From assembly GCA_000621425.1 (NCBI GenBank), contig JHYJ01000013.1, positions 17,724-81,723 of the forward strand: a stretch of DNA of 64,000 bases, in the 5' to 3' direction. The stretch comes from Lachnospiraceae bacterium AB2028 (lineage in GTDB: Bacteria; Bacillota; Clostridia; Lachnospirales; Lachnospiraceae). Below the pieces are notes generated by a model. That model was given only the letters and a program-made list of their open reading frames with translations, ran no database searches and was not told the origin of the DNA. Of the stretch, positions 55,938 to 64,000 are shown piece after piece. A program made the position numbers and the translations under genes. Positions within the stretch are counted from its first letter, which is position 1. The number at the start of each line of letters is the position of its first letter.

Positions 55938-56573
55938 ATGGATAAAAAAGCAATGTTTAAACTGAGTTACGGTTTGTTTGTGCTGACAGCAGTCCGTGAT
56001 GGTAAAGACAACGGCTGTATTACCAATACGGCCATCCAGGTGACAAGCGAACCTAACAGGATCGCAGTAGCGGTGAATAAGGCAAACTTCACCCATGACA
56101 TGATAGTGGATACCGGCAAGTTTAATGTGTCCATACTCAGTGAAGCGGCATCTTTTGATGTGTTCAAACATTTCGGTTTCCAGTCCGGAAAGGATGTGGA
56201 CAAATTTGCAGGTTACACCGACTGCAAACGTGCGGCGAATGGCCTGATGTATATCACAAAGGGAACAAATGCCTATATCTCCGTGGATGTGGAGCAGAAG
56301 ATCGACCTGGGAACACATACCATGTTCATTGGAACTGTGACGGATATGGAAGTGCTTTCGGATGTACCGTCTGCTACTTATACATATTATCAGGAGAATA
56401 TCAAACCGAAGCCTGCAGAATCCGGAAAAGATGGTAAGTCAACTCTTCCACCCGGAGTGCATAAGTGGAGATGCAAGATATGCGGTTTCGAGTACATAGG
56501 TGAGACCCTGCCGGAGGATTATATCTGTGAGATATGCAAACATCCGGCAAGTGATTTCGAACTGGTGGAATGA
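55938..56573 (+). CDS. Flavin reductase-rubredoxin fusion (high-molecular-weight rubredoxin type)
   Basis: 211 residues. Residues ~1-155: FMN-binding split-barrel flavoprotein (KLSYGLFVLTAV, NGCITNTAIQVTSEPNRIAV). Residues ~172-211: rubredoxin with WRCKICGFEYIG and YICEICKHP, giving the four Fe-binding Cys. Such proteins reduce O2- or NO-scavenging partners in anaerobes. AGGGGGGTAAG precedes the ATG. Desulfoferrodoxin is encoded next, a logical oxygen-defence pair. Confidence 0.92.
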   Translation: MDKKAMFKLSYGLFVLTAVRDGKDNGCITNTAIQVTSEPNRIAVAVNKANFTHDMIVDTGKFNVSILSEAASFDVFKHFGFQSGKDVDKFAGYTDCKRAANGLMYITKGTNAYISVDVEQKIDLGTHTMFIGTVTDMEVLSDVPSATYTYYQENIKPKPAESGKDGKSTLPPGVHKWRCKICGFEYIGETLPEDYICEICKHPASDFELVE

Positions 56574-56644
56574 GCCTGAGTCATACATCAGGATAGGTAA
56601 GGAAATCAAATAAATATCAAAAAATAGAAAAGGAGACTAAAAAT

Positions 56645-57019
56645 ATGAAATTCTACAGATGTGAGCATTGCGGAAATATAATAACGAAACTTAACGACAG
56701 CGGAGTACCCGTAGTATGTTGCGGCGAGCCTATGAAGGAGCTGGTTCCAGGTGCAACAGACGGTGCATTTGAGAAACATGTGCCTGCGGTAACTGTTGAA
56801 GGCAATATTATAAAGGTACAGGTCGGTGAGGTGGAACATCCCATGATAGAGGCTCATTACATCCAGTTCATCGCACTGGAGACAAAGAACGGTTGCCAGG
56901 TTAAGTATCTTAAGCCGGAGGAAAAGCCGGTGGCAGAATTTGCATTGGCTGATGGTGACAGCGCAGTGGCAGTATATGAGTACTGCAACCTGCATGGACT
57001 TTGGGTTAAGGAAATCTGA
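56645..57019 (+). CDS. dfx: Desulfoferrodoxin (superoxide reductase)
   Basis: 124 residues. N-terminal desulforedoxin domain with CEHCG and VVCCGEPM (four Cys for the first iron) and the catalytic domain with KHVPAV, VEHPM, HYIQFI and CNLHG (four His plus one Cys at the active iron). This is the two-iron class. It reduces superoxide to peroxide, with electrons likely from the rubredoxin fusion encoded upstream. AAGGAG precedes the ATG. Confidence 0.95.
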   Translation: MKFYRCEHCGNIITKLNDSGVPVVCCGEPMKELVPGATDGAFEKHVPAVTVEGNIIKVQVGEVEHPMIEAHYIQFIALETKNGCQVKYLKPEEKPVAEFALADGDSAVAVYEYCNLHGLWVKEI

Positions 57020-57039
57020 ATAAAGAATGGAGACTTGCT

Positions 57040-58035
57040 ATGTTAAATAATAAGACAATACTTGTAACCGGCGGAACGGGATCTTTCGGACACCACTTTG
57101 TGGATTATGTGCTTGCGCATTATAAGCCCAAGAAGATAATCATTTATTCTCGTGACGAGTATAAACAGTTCGTGATGCAGAACCAGTATAAGGAACATAG
57201 CAAGGTGCTTAGATTTTTTATCGGTGACGTGCGTGATGAAGAGCGTCTCAGGATGGCAATGAAGGGGTGTGATTATGTGATACATGCAGCAGCGCTGAAA
57301 CAAGTGCCGGCATGTGAGTACAATCCCAATGAGGCAATCAAGACCAATATTAACGGTGCCATGAATGTGATCAATGCATCCCTTGCTACAGGCGTGGAGA
57401 AGGTGGTGGCACTAAGCACTGATAAAGCCGTAAATCCCATAAATCTCTATGGTGGAACAAAGCTTGTTTCTGACAAACTCTTCTGTGCGGCAAATGCTTA
57501 CGGTGGAGAGGACGGAACGAGATTTTCTGTGGTCAGGTACGGAAATGTGGCCGGCAGCAGAGGCAGCGTAATTCCTTTCTTTCAGAACCTGATCGACAAG
57601 GGCGAAAAAGAACTTCCGATCACAGATTTCAGGATGACTCGTTTCTGGATAAGCTTAGAACAGGGTGTAGAACTGGTTATCAAGGCGTTGGAGGAATCAA
57701 AAGGCGGCGAGACATTTATAAGCAAGATTCCCAGTTTCAAGATCACGGATTTAGCAGAAGCAATGCTTCCGGGCTGTGAGAAGAAGGAAGTGGGTATCCG
57801 TGAGGGCGAGAAGCTTCATGAGATAATGGTCACCCGCGAGGATTCCCTTCACACCTACGAGTACGAGAAGCACTTCATAATATATCCCCATTATAACTGG
57901 TGGAGAGACCGGGACATGATCCCCGGCGGAAAGCTGGTTGACCAGGAATTCGAATACAGCTCCGGAACCAATACGGAGTGGCTGTCTGTGGAAGATCTGA
58001 GGGCGAAACTTAAAACAGATTTGGATGAGCACTGA
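57040..58035 (+). CDS. UDP-GlcNAc 4,6-dehydratase, inverting (PseB/CapD-like)
   Basis: 331 residues. NAD-binding VTGGTGSFG at the start, IHAAALKQVPACEYNP, ALSTDKAVNP and the YGGTK Tyr/Lys pair: an extended short-chain dehydrogenase of the PseB group. It would make a 4-keto-6-deoxy sugar nucleotide, the precursor of pseudaminic-acid-type or other amino sugars. The aminotransferase it should feed is encoded at 59274, with a SIR2-like gene between. It lies 20 bases after the desulfoferrodoxin gene. Confidence 0.88.
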   Translation: MLNNKTILVTGGTGSFGHHFVDYVLAHYKPKKIIIYSRDEYKQFVMQNQYKEHSKVLRFFIGDVRDEERLRMAMKGCDYVIHAAALKQVPACEYNPNEAIKTNINGAMNVINASLATGVEKVVALSTDKAVNPINLYGGTKLVSDKLFCAANAYGGEDGTRFSVVRYGNVAGSRGSVIPFFQNLIDKGEKELPITDFRMTRFWISLEQGVELVIKALEESKGGETFISKIPSFKITDLAEAMLPGCEKKEVGIREGEKLHEIMVTREDSLHTYEYEKHFIIYPHYNWWRDRDMIPGGKLVDQEFEYSSGTNTEWLSVEDLRAKLKTDLDEH

Positions 58036-58123
58036 TGTGTTTTGTGACCAGGATGTATGAGAGGCTGACATACAGGAAGTGTTCAAAAAGAGTGAAGTAA
58101 ATCTATAGAGTTTAAAGGTTTAA

Positions 58124-59068
58124 ATGAGTAACAATCCACTTCCCAAAATCGATTATTCCCATCCCCCGAATATCCTTCTCGTGGGGAATGGTATTAACCG
58201 TGCCTTCGGTACCGGGAAATGGGGTGACCTATTAAATGAGATTTCCTGCAATTCCTTTGACGGAAAGCAGGAAGAAAACATAGAAAAACTTGCACTGCCG
58301 CTTCAGGCGATACTTCTGACCGGTGACAATGTGGACGAGGGAGTGGAACTGCTTGCCGGGGAGCTGATCAAGGACAAAAGCAATGATCCGGAGCAGACGG
58401 CAATCATAAGCGAGCTGTTAAAGCTGCCCTTCGATGCGGTTCTGACAACGAACTATACATACGAGATTGAACGGAGCATCAATCCCGAATTCAACTGCGA
58501 ACTCAAGAAAAGCTGCAGATACCGTAAAAACACAATAAAAAGCAGGGGCATGGATGACAGACTCGGAATATACAGATATATGTCTCTACAAAACGGTGGC
58601 GAGTCTCTGAATGTGTGGCATATACATGGTGAAATAGGCAGGCCATCATCTGTAGTGCTGGGGCATTATTACTATGGCGAGATGGTTGCATGCATACGGA
58701 ATTATCTCCCAACCCTGGCCAGAAGGTACAACGGTCAGCGGCAGTCAGGAACTTATATCCCGCAGTCCTGGATTGATTACTTTATGCTGGGAAATATCTA
58801 TATAGTAGGCCTTGGACTGGATCCGGCAGAAATGGACCTGTGGTGGCTGATAAACTGTAAAAAACACTTTGCAGGAAGACTAGGACACGGAAGCATTCAT
58901 TGGTTTGAGCCTAATCTGCATAAGGATGCGAACTTTGCAAAGCGTGTCCTTGCGGAGACTAACGGAATCGAGTCTCATACTGAAAAGGTGGGCAAGGGCA
59001 GCTTCAAGGAGTATTACAGGCATATTGCCGGGGATATAGAGCGGTGTATGCATGATGATATAGTGTAA
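58124..59068 (+). CDS. SIR2-like domain protein
   Basis: 314 residues. Motifs fit the SIR2-like superfamily: NILLVGNGINRAFG (nucleotide-binding), AVLTTNYTYEIE and VWHIHGE (the conserved His). SIR2-like proteins in bacteria are often NAD-consuming effectors of phage defence; in those cases a sensor partner or second domain is usual, and none is seen here. It splits a sugar-biosynthesis pair (dehydratase and aminotransferase). The ribosome binding site is weak (AAAGGTTTAA). The function is open. Confidence 0.75.
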   Translation: MSNNPLPKIDYSHPPNILLVGNGINRAFGTGKWGDLLNEISCNSFDGKQEENIEKLALPLQAILLTGDNVDEGVELLAGELIKDKSNDPEQTAIISELLKLPFDAVLTTNYTYEIERSINPEFNCELKKSCRYRKNTIKSRGMDDRLGIYRYMSLQNGGESLNVWHIHGEIGRPSSVVLGHYYYGEMVACIRNYLPTLARRYNGQRQSGTYIPQSWIDYFMLGNIYIVGLGLDPAEMDLWWLINCKKHFAGRLGHGSIHWFEPNLHKDANFAKRVLAETNGIESHTEKVGKGSFKEYYRHIAGDIERCMHDDIV

Positions 59069-59273
59069 TCTCAAAGTTTTTATAATATCGTTTTAGGAAT
59101 TATATGAAGAAAAAATGATTACGATGGGAAAATATATATTCCTAATGCAGTTATTTGACTAAGAGCAGACATGGACTGAATGAAATTGGCTCATAGCATT
59201 CAGATCAGAGGAAGAGATATTACGGTAGTTCCCTACTCCTTATGAAATAATTAGTTGATAGAGGATAACAACA

Positions 59274-60599
59274 ATGAACATTACAACTGACAAACGTTTT
59301 AAAGACTTTCCACAGTTCACGAACCGCATACCTTTGGCAATTCCACATATGCATGGTGATGAAATCCAGTATGTGCAGGAAGCATATGATACCGATTGGG
59401 TAACTACAGCTGGTAAAAATATCAACGAACTGGAAAAAAAAGCATCTGATTATTTAGGTATTCCTTATGCAGTAGCATTAAGCTCTGGTACGGCTGCCCT
59501 TCATCTTGCTATACGCAGAACGGCTGAAAAGATATACCACTCAAGCAGCGGAATATCTACACCAGATGGTTTGGGAAGTGCCGGAAGCCTGTATGGCAGA
59601 AGGGTTTTCTGCTCAGATATGACCTTTGCAGCAACGGTAAATCCTATATTGTACGAGGGTGGTGAACCTGTTTGGATCGATACTGAGTACGATACCTGGA
59701 ATATGGATCCGAAGGCGCTTGAGAAAGCTTTTGAAATATATCCTGATGTAAAGATAGTAGTATTGGTACATCTATACGGAACTCCGGCTAAAGTGGATGA
59801 AATCCGTGAAATCTGCAACAGACACGACGCATTATTAGTTGAGGACGCAGCAGAGTCATTAGGATCGATATACAAGAACAAACAAACCGGCAGCTTTGGT
59901 GATTGTGCTGCAATATCTTTTAATGGAAATAAGATAATCACAGGCAGCACCGGCGGAATGTTCCTAACTAAGGATAAAAATGAAGCTGAACGTATTCGTA
60001 AATGGAGTACTCAAGCAAGAGAGGCGGCGGCTTGGTATGAGCATGAGGAAGTAGGGTACAACTACCGCATGAGCAATATTATAGCAGGCATTGCTCTTGG
60101 CCAGTGGGCTCATGTTGATGAACATATAGCCGCTAAAAAGGCGATATATGACAGGTATGAAAAAGGACTGAAGGGACTGCCGGTAAGCCTGAATCCTTAT
60201 GATAAGGAAAACAGCAGTCCGAATTTCTGGATGAACTGCCTTTTAGTTGATAAGGATGCTATGGCAAAACAGAGCCGGGGAGACAGAGAAGCCACATATG
60301 TAAGTGAAGATGGTAAGAGCTGCCCGGAGGAAATAATGGATGTTCTCAAGGCATACCATGTTGAGAGCCGGCCTATCTGGAAACCCATGCATATTCAACC
60401 CATCTACCGAAACCATGCATTCATCACAGCAAACGGTTCTGGTCGTGGCGGAAGCAATGCCTATATTGATGATATGAAAGTATCTGATGTGGGGGCAGAT
60501 ATATTCAACAGGGGACTTTGTCTGCCTAGTGACATCGGAATGAACGAAGAAGAGCAGGATAAAGTGATTGAAATTATAAAGAGGTGTTTTGGAGCATGA
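59274..60599 (+). CDS. DegT/DnrJ/EryC1/StrS-family sugar aminotransferase
   Basis: 441 residues, longer than the usual ~380-400. PLP enzyme with ALSSGTAALHLAI, LVEDAAESLGS and PLP Lys in FNGNKIITGSTGG. It would aminate the keto sugar from the dehydratase encoded upstream. Inserts near residues 83-105 and 325-345 account for the extra length. It overlaps the phosphoglycosyl transferase gene by four bases, so the amino sugar may be the first sugar of the glycan. Confidence 0.9.
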   Translation: MNITTDKRFKDFPQFTNRIPLAIPHMHGDEIQYVQEAYDTDWVTTAGKNINELEKKASDYLGIPYAVALSSGTAALHLAIRRTAEKIYHSSSGISTPDGLGSAGSLYGRRVFCSDMTFAATVNPILYEGGEPVWIDTEYDTWNMDPKALEKAFEIYPDVKIVVLVHLYGTPAKVDEIREICNRHDALLVEDAAESLGSIYKNKQTGSFGDCAAISFNGNKIITGSTGGMFLTKDKNEAERIRKWSTQAREAAAWYEHEEVGYNYRMSNIIAGIALGQWAHVDEHIAAKKAIYDRYEKGLKGLPVSLNPYDKENSSPNFWMNCLLVDKDAMAKQSRGDREATYVSEDGKSCPEEIMDVLKAYHVESRPIWKPMHIQPIYRNHAFITANGSGRGGSNAYIDDMKVSDVGADIFNRGLCLPSDIGMNEEEQDKVIEIIKRCFGA

Positions 60600-61264
60600 C
60601 CAGATTCTTTGACATACTCTTTTCTGCACTTGCTATTATAATTCTCTTTCCCTTTATGGTTCCTATAATGATTGGATTGTTGTTGACTGGGGAGCACGAC
60701 ATATTTTACGGACAGACCAGAGTAGGACGTGGTGGCAAAGAATTCAAAGTTCTTAAATTCGCCACGATGCTGCGAAACAGTCCGAACATGGCAGGAGGAC
60801 TATACACAGAGGCTAATGATCCTAGGATACTTCCTATGGGCCGATTCCTTAGGAAGACTAAGATTAATGAACTACCACAGCTTATCAATATTCTCAAGGG
60901 AGATATGAGTGTCATAGGTTATCGTCCCTTAGTTATGAAGGAGTACAAAGAATATAGCCCTGAGGTCAAGGAAGTGCTTGCGCAAAGCAGACCTGGGCTG
61001 TCGGGGATAGGCTCAATAGTATTCCGGAATGAGGAAGAAATAATTCAGACATTTGAAACCCATGAGGAGAAGGATAGGTTTTACTATGACTTTATTCTTC
61101 CCTATAAAGGACAGCTTGAAGCGTGGTATGTGGAGCAAAAAGGTATAGTGATGTACTGGAGACTTATATTTATGACAATTGGGGCTGTTCTGACAGGGCG
61201 CGTAAATTGGAGGAAGCTTAAGGACATCCCAGAGGTTCCAGATGAGTTAGAGAAGTATGTGTAG
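60596..61264 (+). CDS. Initiating phosphoglycosyl transferase (PglC/WcaJ-type sugar transferase)
   Basis: About 222 residues. One membrane segment at the start (~7-30), then the monotopic PGT domain: FYGQTRVGRGGKEFKVLKF, RFLRKTKINELPQLINILKG, DMSVIGYRP and RPGLSGIGS. It would move a sugar phosphate from UDP onto undecaprenyl phosphate to begin the glycan. The ATG at 60596 overlaps the aminotransferase stop (ATGA); the longer in-frame start at 60584 is less likely. Confidence 0.92.
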   Translation: MTRFFDILFSALAIIILFPFMVPIMIGLLLTGEHDIFYGQTRVGRGGKEFKVLKFATMLRNSPNMAGGLYTEANDPRILPMGRFLRKTKINELPQLINILKGDMSVIGYRPLVMKEYKEYSPEVKEVLAQSRPGLSGIGSIVFRNEEEIIQTFETHEEKDRFYYDFILPYKGQLEAWYVEQKGIVMYWRLIFMTIGAVLTGRVNWRKLKDIPEVPDELEKYV

Positions 61265-61282
61265 TAATGGAATTGCAAATGA

Positions 61283-61408
61283 AGCAGGGTTAATATCTTG
61301 GTTGGCGATAATAATGCAGGAAAAACTACAGTTATGGAAACTATATGCGTACTCTGTAACCCAATATCATTAAGTGTATGGGTTGAAATTGCAATTGCAA
61401 TAAAGTGA
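61283..61408 (+). pseudogene. Remnant of an OLD/AAA-type ATPase (Walker A fragment)
   Basis: A 41-codon open stretch, with no start codon at its head, encodes NILVGDNNAGKTTVMETI and then stops at TGA. This is the Walker A region of OLD-family or RecF-like AAA ATPases. Nothing else of the gene is visible here or nearby. The area after it, to 61549, shows no gene I can support. Confidence 0.55.
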
Positions 61409-61549
61409 GGCGTTCAAGGGTCTTAAATAATATCCGGCATTAATTAGCAAACCAATAAGAAAGTATATATGTCAGGTTGTTGCGCCTAGCTGTGTTTTTA
61501 ACAGTAATAGAATACTTCTGTATAGTTTATGTGGGTTTAAAATAGGAAA

Positions 61550-61783
61550 ATGGTATTTATTGGTATGAAGTGTCATTTGGATGATACCTGTTATGATTTG
61601 TTAAGCGTTGGGAATGATGTAGCAATTTCGTATGGTGTCTATTTGGCGTGCCAGGAAGGGGGGCTACATAGCTATAGAAATAATTACGCCAATAGGTATT
61701 TATTGCAGGATAATCAGAGAAAAGGAAGGGTAGCTTTCAATAAGATATGCAGTCACTTCTATGATTTGGAGGTGGTAGTATGA
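61550..61783 (+). pseudogene. Truncated hexapeptide (left-handed beta-helix) acyltransferase fragment
   Basis: 77 codons. The first ~45 residues read FIGMKCHLDDTCYDLL, then SVGNDVAISYGVYLAC, the start of a hexapeptide-repeat acetyltransferase. A full enzyme has 150-220 residues, and the remainder does not continue the repeat, so it looks cut and joined to other sequence. Its last codons hold the Shine-Dalgarno site of the next gene, so it may still be translated. Confidence 0.5.
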
Positions 61784-62601
61784 CTATAGATGGTTGGAAA
61801 TACTACAATCATGCTGCAATTCCTACTTGTGCACCTCACGAGATGCCTAATTTAAAACCAGTAGAGGATGGTTCTATTTGGAAAATTGGGGGGGGGACTG
61901 CATTTATAGCAAGATGGACTATAGATTGGGATTGTGAACATGAAACAAATTGGTGGTACGTGATAAAAGACGAACCATTCGATATTAATTCTTTAAAAAG
62001 CAAGCGAAGATATGAGATAAAAAAGGGGAACAAGAACTTTGAAGTAAGGATTATTAATCCTGTTGAATATATTGATGAGATATACGAGGTTACGGTTGAA
62101 GCTTTTTCTAGTTGGCCTCAAAAATATAGACCTTCAGTGGACGAAGGTTCCTTTAAGAAGTCTTTATATACTTGGAATAATAAATGTGTATTCGGAGCTT
62201 TCTCTAGGGAGAATGGTTCTTTGTGTGGATATGCTACTGTCGAAGAATATAGTGGATATGCTGCATTTACAACGCTACGTGTAAAACCTGAGGCTGAAAA
62301 AAATGCAATTAATGCGGCTGTTGTTAATTGTATTCTAGAAGAGTATAACAGTAAGCTGGAAAAGAAGTTCTATGTATGTGATGGGGCTAGATCAGTAAGA
62401 CACGAAACAGCTTTTCAGGATTATTTGGTGAAATATTTTGGATTTAGAAAAGCGTATTGTAGATTGTGCATTAAATATAAGGGGATGTTCGGAATGATGG
62501 TGAAAATACTATTTCCTTTTAGAAGGCTGATTAAAGGAAAAACAGGAATAGGAAGTAAGATATCTGCTATCCTTAGAATGGAGGAGTATACAAAACAGTA
62601 A
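61780..62601 (+). CDS. GNAT/FemAB-like acyltransferase
   Basis: 273 residues. A GNAT-like core appears around residues 60-215 (YEIKKGNKNFEVRII, FGAFSRENGSLCGYATVEE, FTTLRVKPEAEKNAINAAVV). The C-terminal part has GARSVRHETAFQDYL and FGFRKAYCRL, which is repeated in the ORF at 62863-63429. It probably modifies a sugar or amino sugar of the locus; this is inference. GGAGGTGG precedes the ATG, which overlaps the preceding fragment's stop. The region is A+T-rich. Confidence 0.65.
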   Translation: MTIDGWKYYNHAAIPTCAPHEMPNLKPVEDGSIWKIGGGTAFIARWTIDWDCEHETNWWYVIKDEPFDINSLKSKRRYEIKKGNKNFEVRIINPVEYIDEIYEVTVEAFSSWPQKYRPSVDEGSFKKSLYTWNNKCVFGAFSRENGSLCGYATVEEYSGYAAFTTLRVKPEAEKNAINAAVVNCILEEYNSKLEKKFYVCDGARSVRHETAFQDYLVKYFGFRKAYCRLCIKYKGMFGMMVKILFPFRRLIKGKTGIGSKISAILRMEEYTKQ

Positions 62602-62673
62602 AGTTCGAGACGGATTTAATCATATGAACGAGTTAATTTTAATAATAACGTCATAGTTCAACATGAAAAATAT

Positions 62674-62709
62674 ATCGGATTATAAAAATACATCGGATTA
62701 TAAAAATAC
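62674..62709 (+). repeat. Perfect 2 x 18-bp tandem repeat
   Basis: ATCGGATTATAAAAATAC occurs twice in direct tandem. It lies in a 261-base A+T-rich gap that otherwise shows no gene. Such duplications often mark repair or rearrangement sites. Confidence 0.85.
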
Positions 62710-62862
62710 ATACAATACTAGATAGGTATGTGTTTGGAGTTGATAATGGTTGATGATATTATGATTGTTTTGGGGATAAAAAAGTGATCATATCGTGACA
62801 AAGGTTGTGGCTTTGTGCAATGATAGGATTACTAAAACTAGTATACATATAGTAGCAAAAAT

Positions 62863-63429
62863 ATGGGTGTGATTGCCTTGAAAATAAAAAAAACTGTTAA
62901 CCTTAAATTAGAATACATTATATCGGTTGTCATATTTAGGCTTTTGCTTGATTGGACATATTATTATTCTATTTCTAAAAGGTTTGCTTATAGCGGATTA
63001 AGAGATTATAGTACATATTATAGAGTGGTGCTGTCATGGATAATACTTCTGTTATCATATATGGTCATAAGGAGTATTATAGTTAATAAAGATGAGAGAA
63101 GTTCGAATATTATCATAACTGTCTTATATTATATTTCTTTTGTGCCATTTACCACTTGTGGCAATGATTGGGTGAGTTTTTCATCGTCTAAATATTCTAT
63201 TGATTATTTAAAATTGAGAGTAAGTGATGCGTTAAATTATGTGGCATTGGATTATTATCTTAACGTAAAAAAGAAAAAGTATGTGTCTAATGGAACAAGA
63301 TCAGTAGTTCACGAGACAAATGTCCAAAATTATTATCAAGAACATTATAATTTTAGAAAAGCTTATGTAACTTTAAAAATTGTATATCGCCCTTTTTTAC
63401 GAGCAATTATAAATATTGTCCTGGTATAG
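62863..63429 (+). pseudogene. Chimeric ORF: membrane-protein N-terminus joined to an acyltransferase tail
   Basis: 188 codons. Residues ~15-95 form about three membrane segments (LEYIISVVIFRLLLDWTYYY at the start), like the N-terminus of a polysaccharide polymerase. Residues ~115-188 read YVSNGTRSVVHETNVQNYY and NFRKAYVTLKI, homologous to the C-terminus of the 61780-62601 protein. The joint is near residue 110. This looks like a deletion fusion of two genes. It ends seven bases before the IS3 element. The start is uncertain because no clear ribosome binding site is seen. Confidence 0.55.
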
Positions 63430-63488
63430 TTAATTTGTAACACTCCTACCTAATGAGTTAATATATCATTAGGAAAAGGAGAATCGTA

Positions 63489-63770
63489 ATGACGCAGTAC
63501 ACAGATGCCACACGAAAAAAAGTTGTCCGGCAGCACATCCAAGATGGAAGGACTCTGAAGAGTCTGGCTGCTGAATATGGCGTATCCGTAGCCTCAATCT
63601 CTAATTGGATACGCGCTTACCGCGAAGAATGCCAAACAAACGATGAAGAGAAAACTCAACTCGAGCTTATGGAGGAAGTCCGTAAGCTCCGCCAAGAAAA
63701 AGCAGAACTTGAAAAGGAAAATGACTTCCTAAAAAAAGCAGCGGCATTCTTTGCGAAGGAAATCGATTAG
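63489..63770 (+). CDS. IS3-family transposase OrfA
   Basis: 93 residues. A helix-turn-helix at the start (GRTLKSLAAEYGVSVASISN followed by WIRAY) binds the IS ends, then a Leu/Glu/Lys coiled coil (~58-85) for oligomerisation. Length and layout match IS3-group OrfA. AAAGGAG precedes the ATG. The A7 run at 63731-63737 near its end is the expected slip site that yields OrfAB. Confidence 0.92.
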   Translation: MTQYTDATRKKVVRQHIQDGRTLKSLAAEYGVSVASISNWIRAYREECQTNDEEKTQLELMEEVRKLRQEKAELEKENDFLKKAAAFFAKEID

Positions 63771-64000
63771 AGGCATATCGATTTATCGACGAATATCAGG
63801 AAATATACGGCTTACGATGGTTATTGGCCCACATGGATATCAAACCAAACGCGTACTATAACTACCTCAAAAACGCGAAGGCTGATTATCACAGACAAAA
63901 GCAGGAAATCTGCGATACCATTCGTGATATCTACCATGAATGCAACGGCAATATTGGTCATCGATTTATGAAGGTTTTCTTGGAAAGGAAAACCATCCAT
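63731..64000 (+). CDS. IS3-family transposase OrfB, 5' part (made by -1 frameshift)
   Basis: The -1 frame opens at 63725 and has no early ATG, so it is read by slipping at A7 (63731-63737). It encodes RLEAYRFIDEYQEIYGLRWL and LAHMDIKPNAYYNYLKNAK, then CDTIRDIYHECNGNIGHR, the region before the integrase core of IS3-family OrfB. The catalytic DDE part lies beyond the window edge. Confidence 0.85.

Larger units (their letters stand above)
63436..64000 (+). mobile_element. IS3-family insertion sequence, right part outside window
   Basis: The left end is probably at TGTAACACTCC (63436-63446). A hairpin CCTAATGA/TCATTAGG (63449-63473) precedes orfA, followed by orfB in the -1 frame across an A7 slippery run. 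The right end lies beyond the window, so the target duplication cannot be checked. Confidence 0.85.

Noticed and set aside
58124..59068. Class III deacetylase (CobB-type sirtuin)
   Set aside because: The zinc-binding Cys pairs and the GAGxS motif of CobB are not seen; the motifs fit the SIR2-like group instead.

Overview
The window looks like a chromosomal segment of an anaerobic Clostridia member, most likely Lachnospiraceae (Butyrivibrio/Roseburia-like). I infer this from several features. There is a tryptophan T-box leader. A class B sortase sits beside an SPQTG surface protein. Rubredoxin-type and superoxide-reductase proteins indicate an anaerobe. Shine-Dalgarno sites are strong and purine-rich, and the glycan locus is large and mosaic. 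Assignment to a genus is not possible from the sequence alone. Nearly every gene is on the + strand.

Layout. 1-6.3 kb: the 3' part of a giant Lys/Glu-rich protein of unknown function and a GNAT-type protein. 6.4-14.4 kb: a signalling operon with a hybrid histidine kinase, a response regulator and an HD-GYP protein. The two sensor proteins share a similar N-terminal membrane module. 14.5-19.2 kb: a MacA/MacB/LolD-type ABC export set and a secreted protein. 19.3-21.5 kb: DegV and a LysR regulator. 21.5-24.6 kb: an inverted-repeat element, a Cys/Met-rich leader-peptide attenuator, then metY and cysK. 24.6-32.2 kb: a Trp T-box followed by trpD-C-F-B-A-E-G, with a second, inverted copy of the element between trpD and trpC. 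32.3-35.1 kb: sortase B, an LCP enzyme and a sortase substrate. 35.1-50.2 kb: a cell-surface glycan operon with many glycosyltransferases, two FL[AS]RDG-domain proteins, and a Wzm/Wzt-type ABC exporter whose ATPase is fused to an extracellular cohesin-like domain through a Pro/Thr repeat. 50.3-61.3 kb: a second glycan block (NusG paralog, GT4, MBOAT plus SGNH, UDP-sugar dehydratase, DegT aminotransferase, phosphoglycosyl transferase). It is interrupted by redox genes and a SIR2-like gene. 61.3-64 kb: an AT-rich decayed zone of gene fragments and chimeras ending in an IS3-family element cut by the window edge.

How it fits together. The phosphoglycosyl transferase, with the dehydratase and aminotransferase, would start a glycan on a lipid carrier. 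The glycosyltransferases extend it, the ABC-2 permease and fusion ATPase export it, and MBOAT/SGNH may acylate it. LCP and sortase enzymes would attach glycan or protein to the wall. The amino-acid block shows two different RNA controls side by side: a tRNA-sensing T-box for trp and, by inference, a ribosome-stalling attenuator for metY-cysK.

The strongest candidates for something undescribed are: (1) the Cys/Met leader attenuator; (2) the 219-bp element whose two copies differ by compensatory changes in their end stems; (3) the cohesin-like/Pro-Thr/TM/ABC-ATPase fusion.
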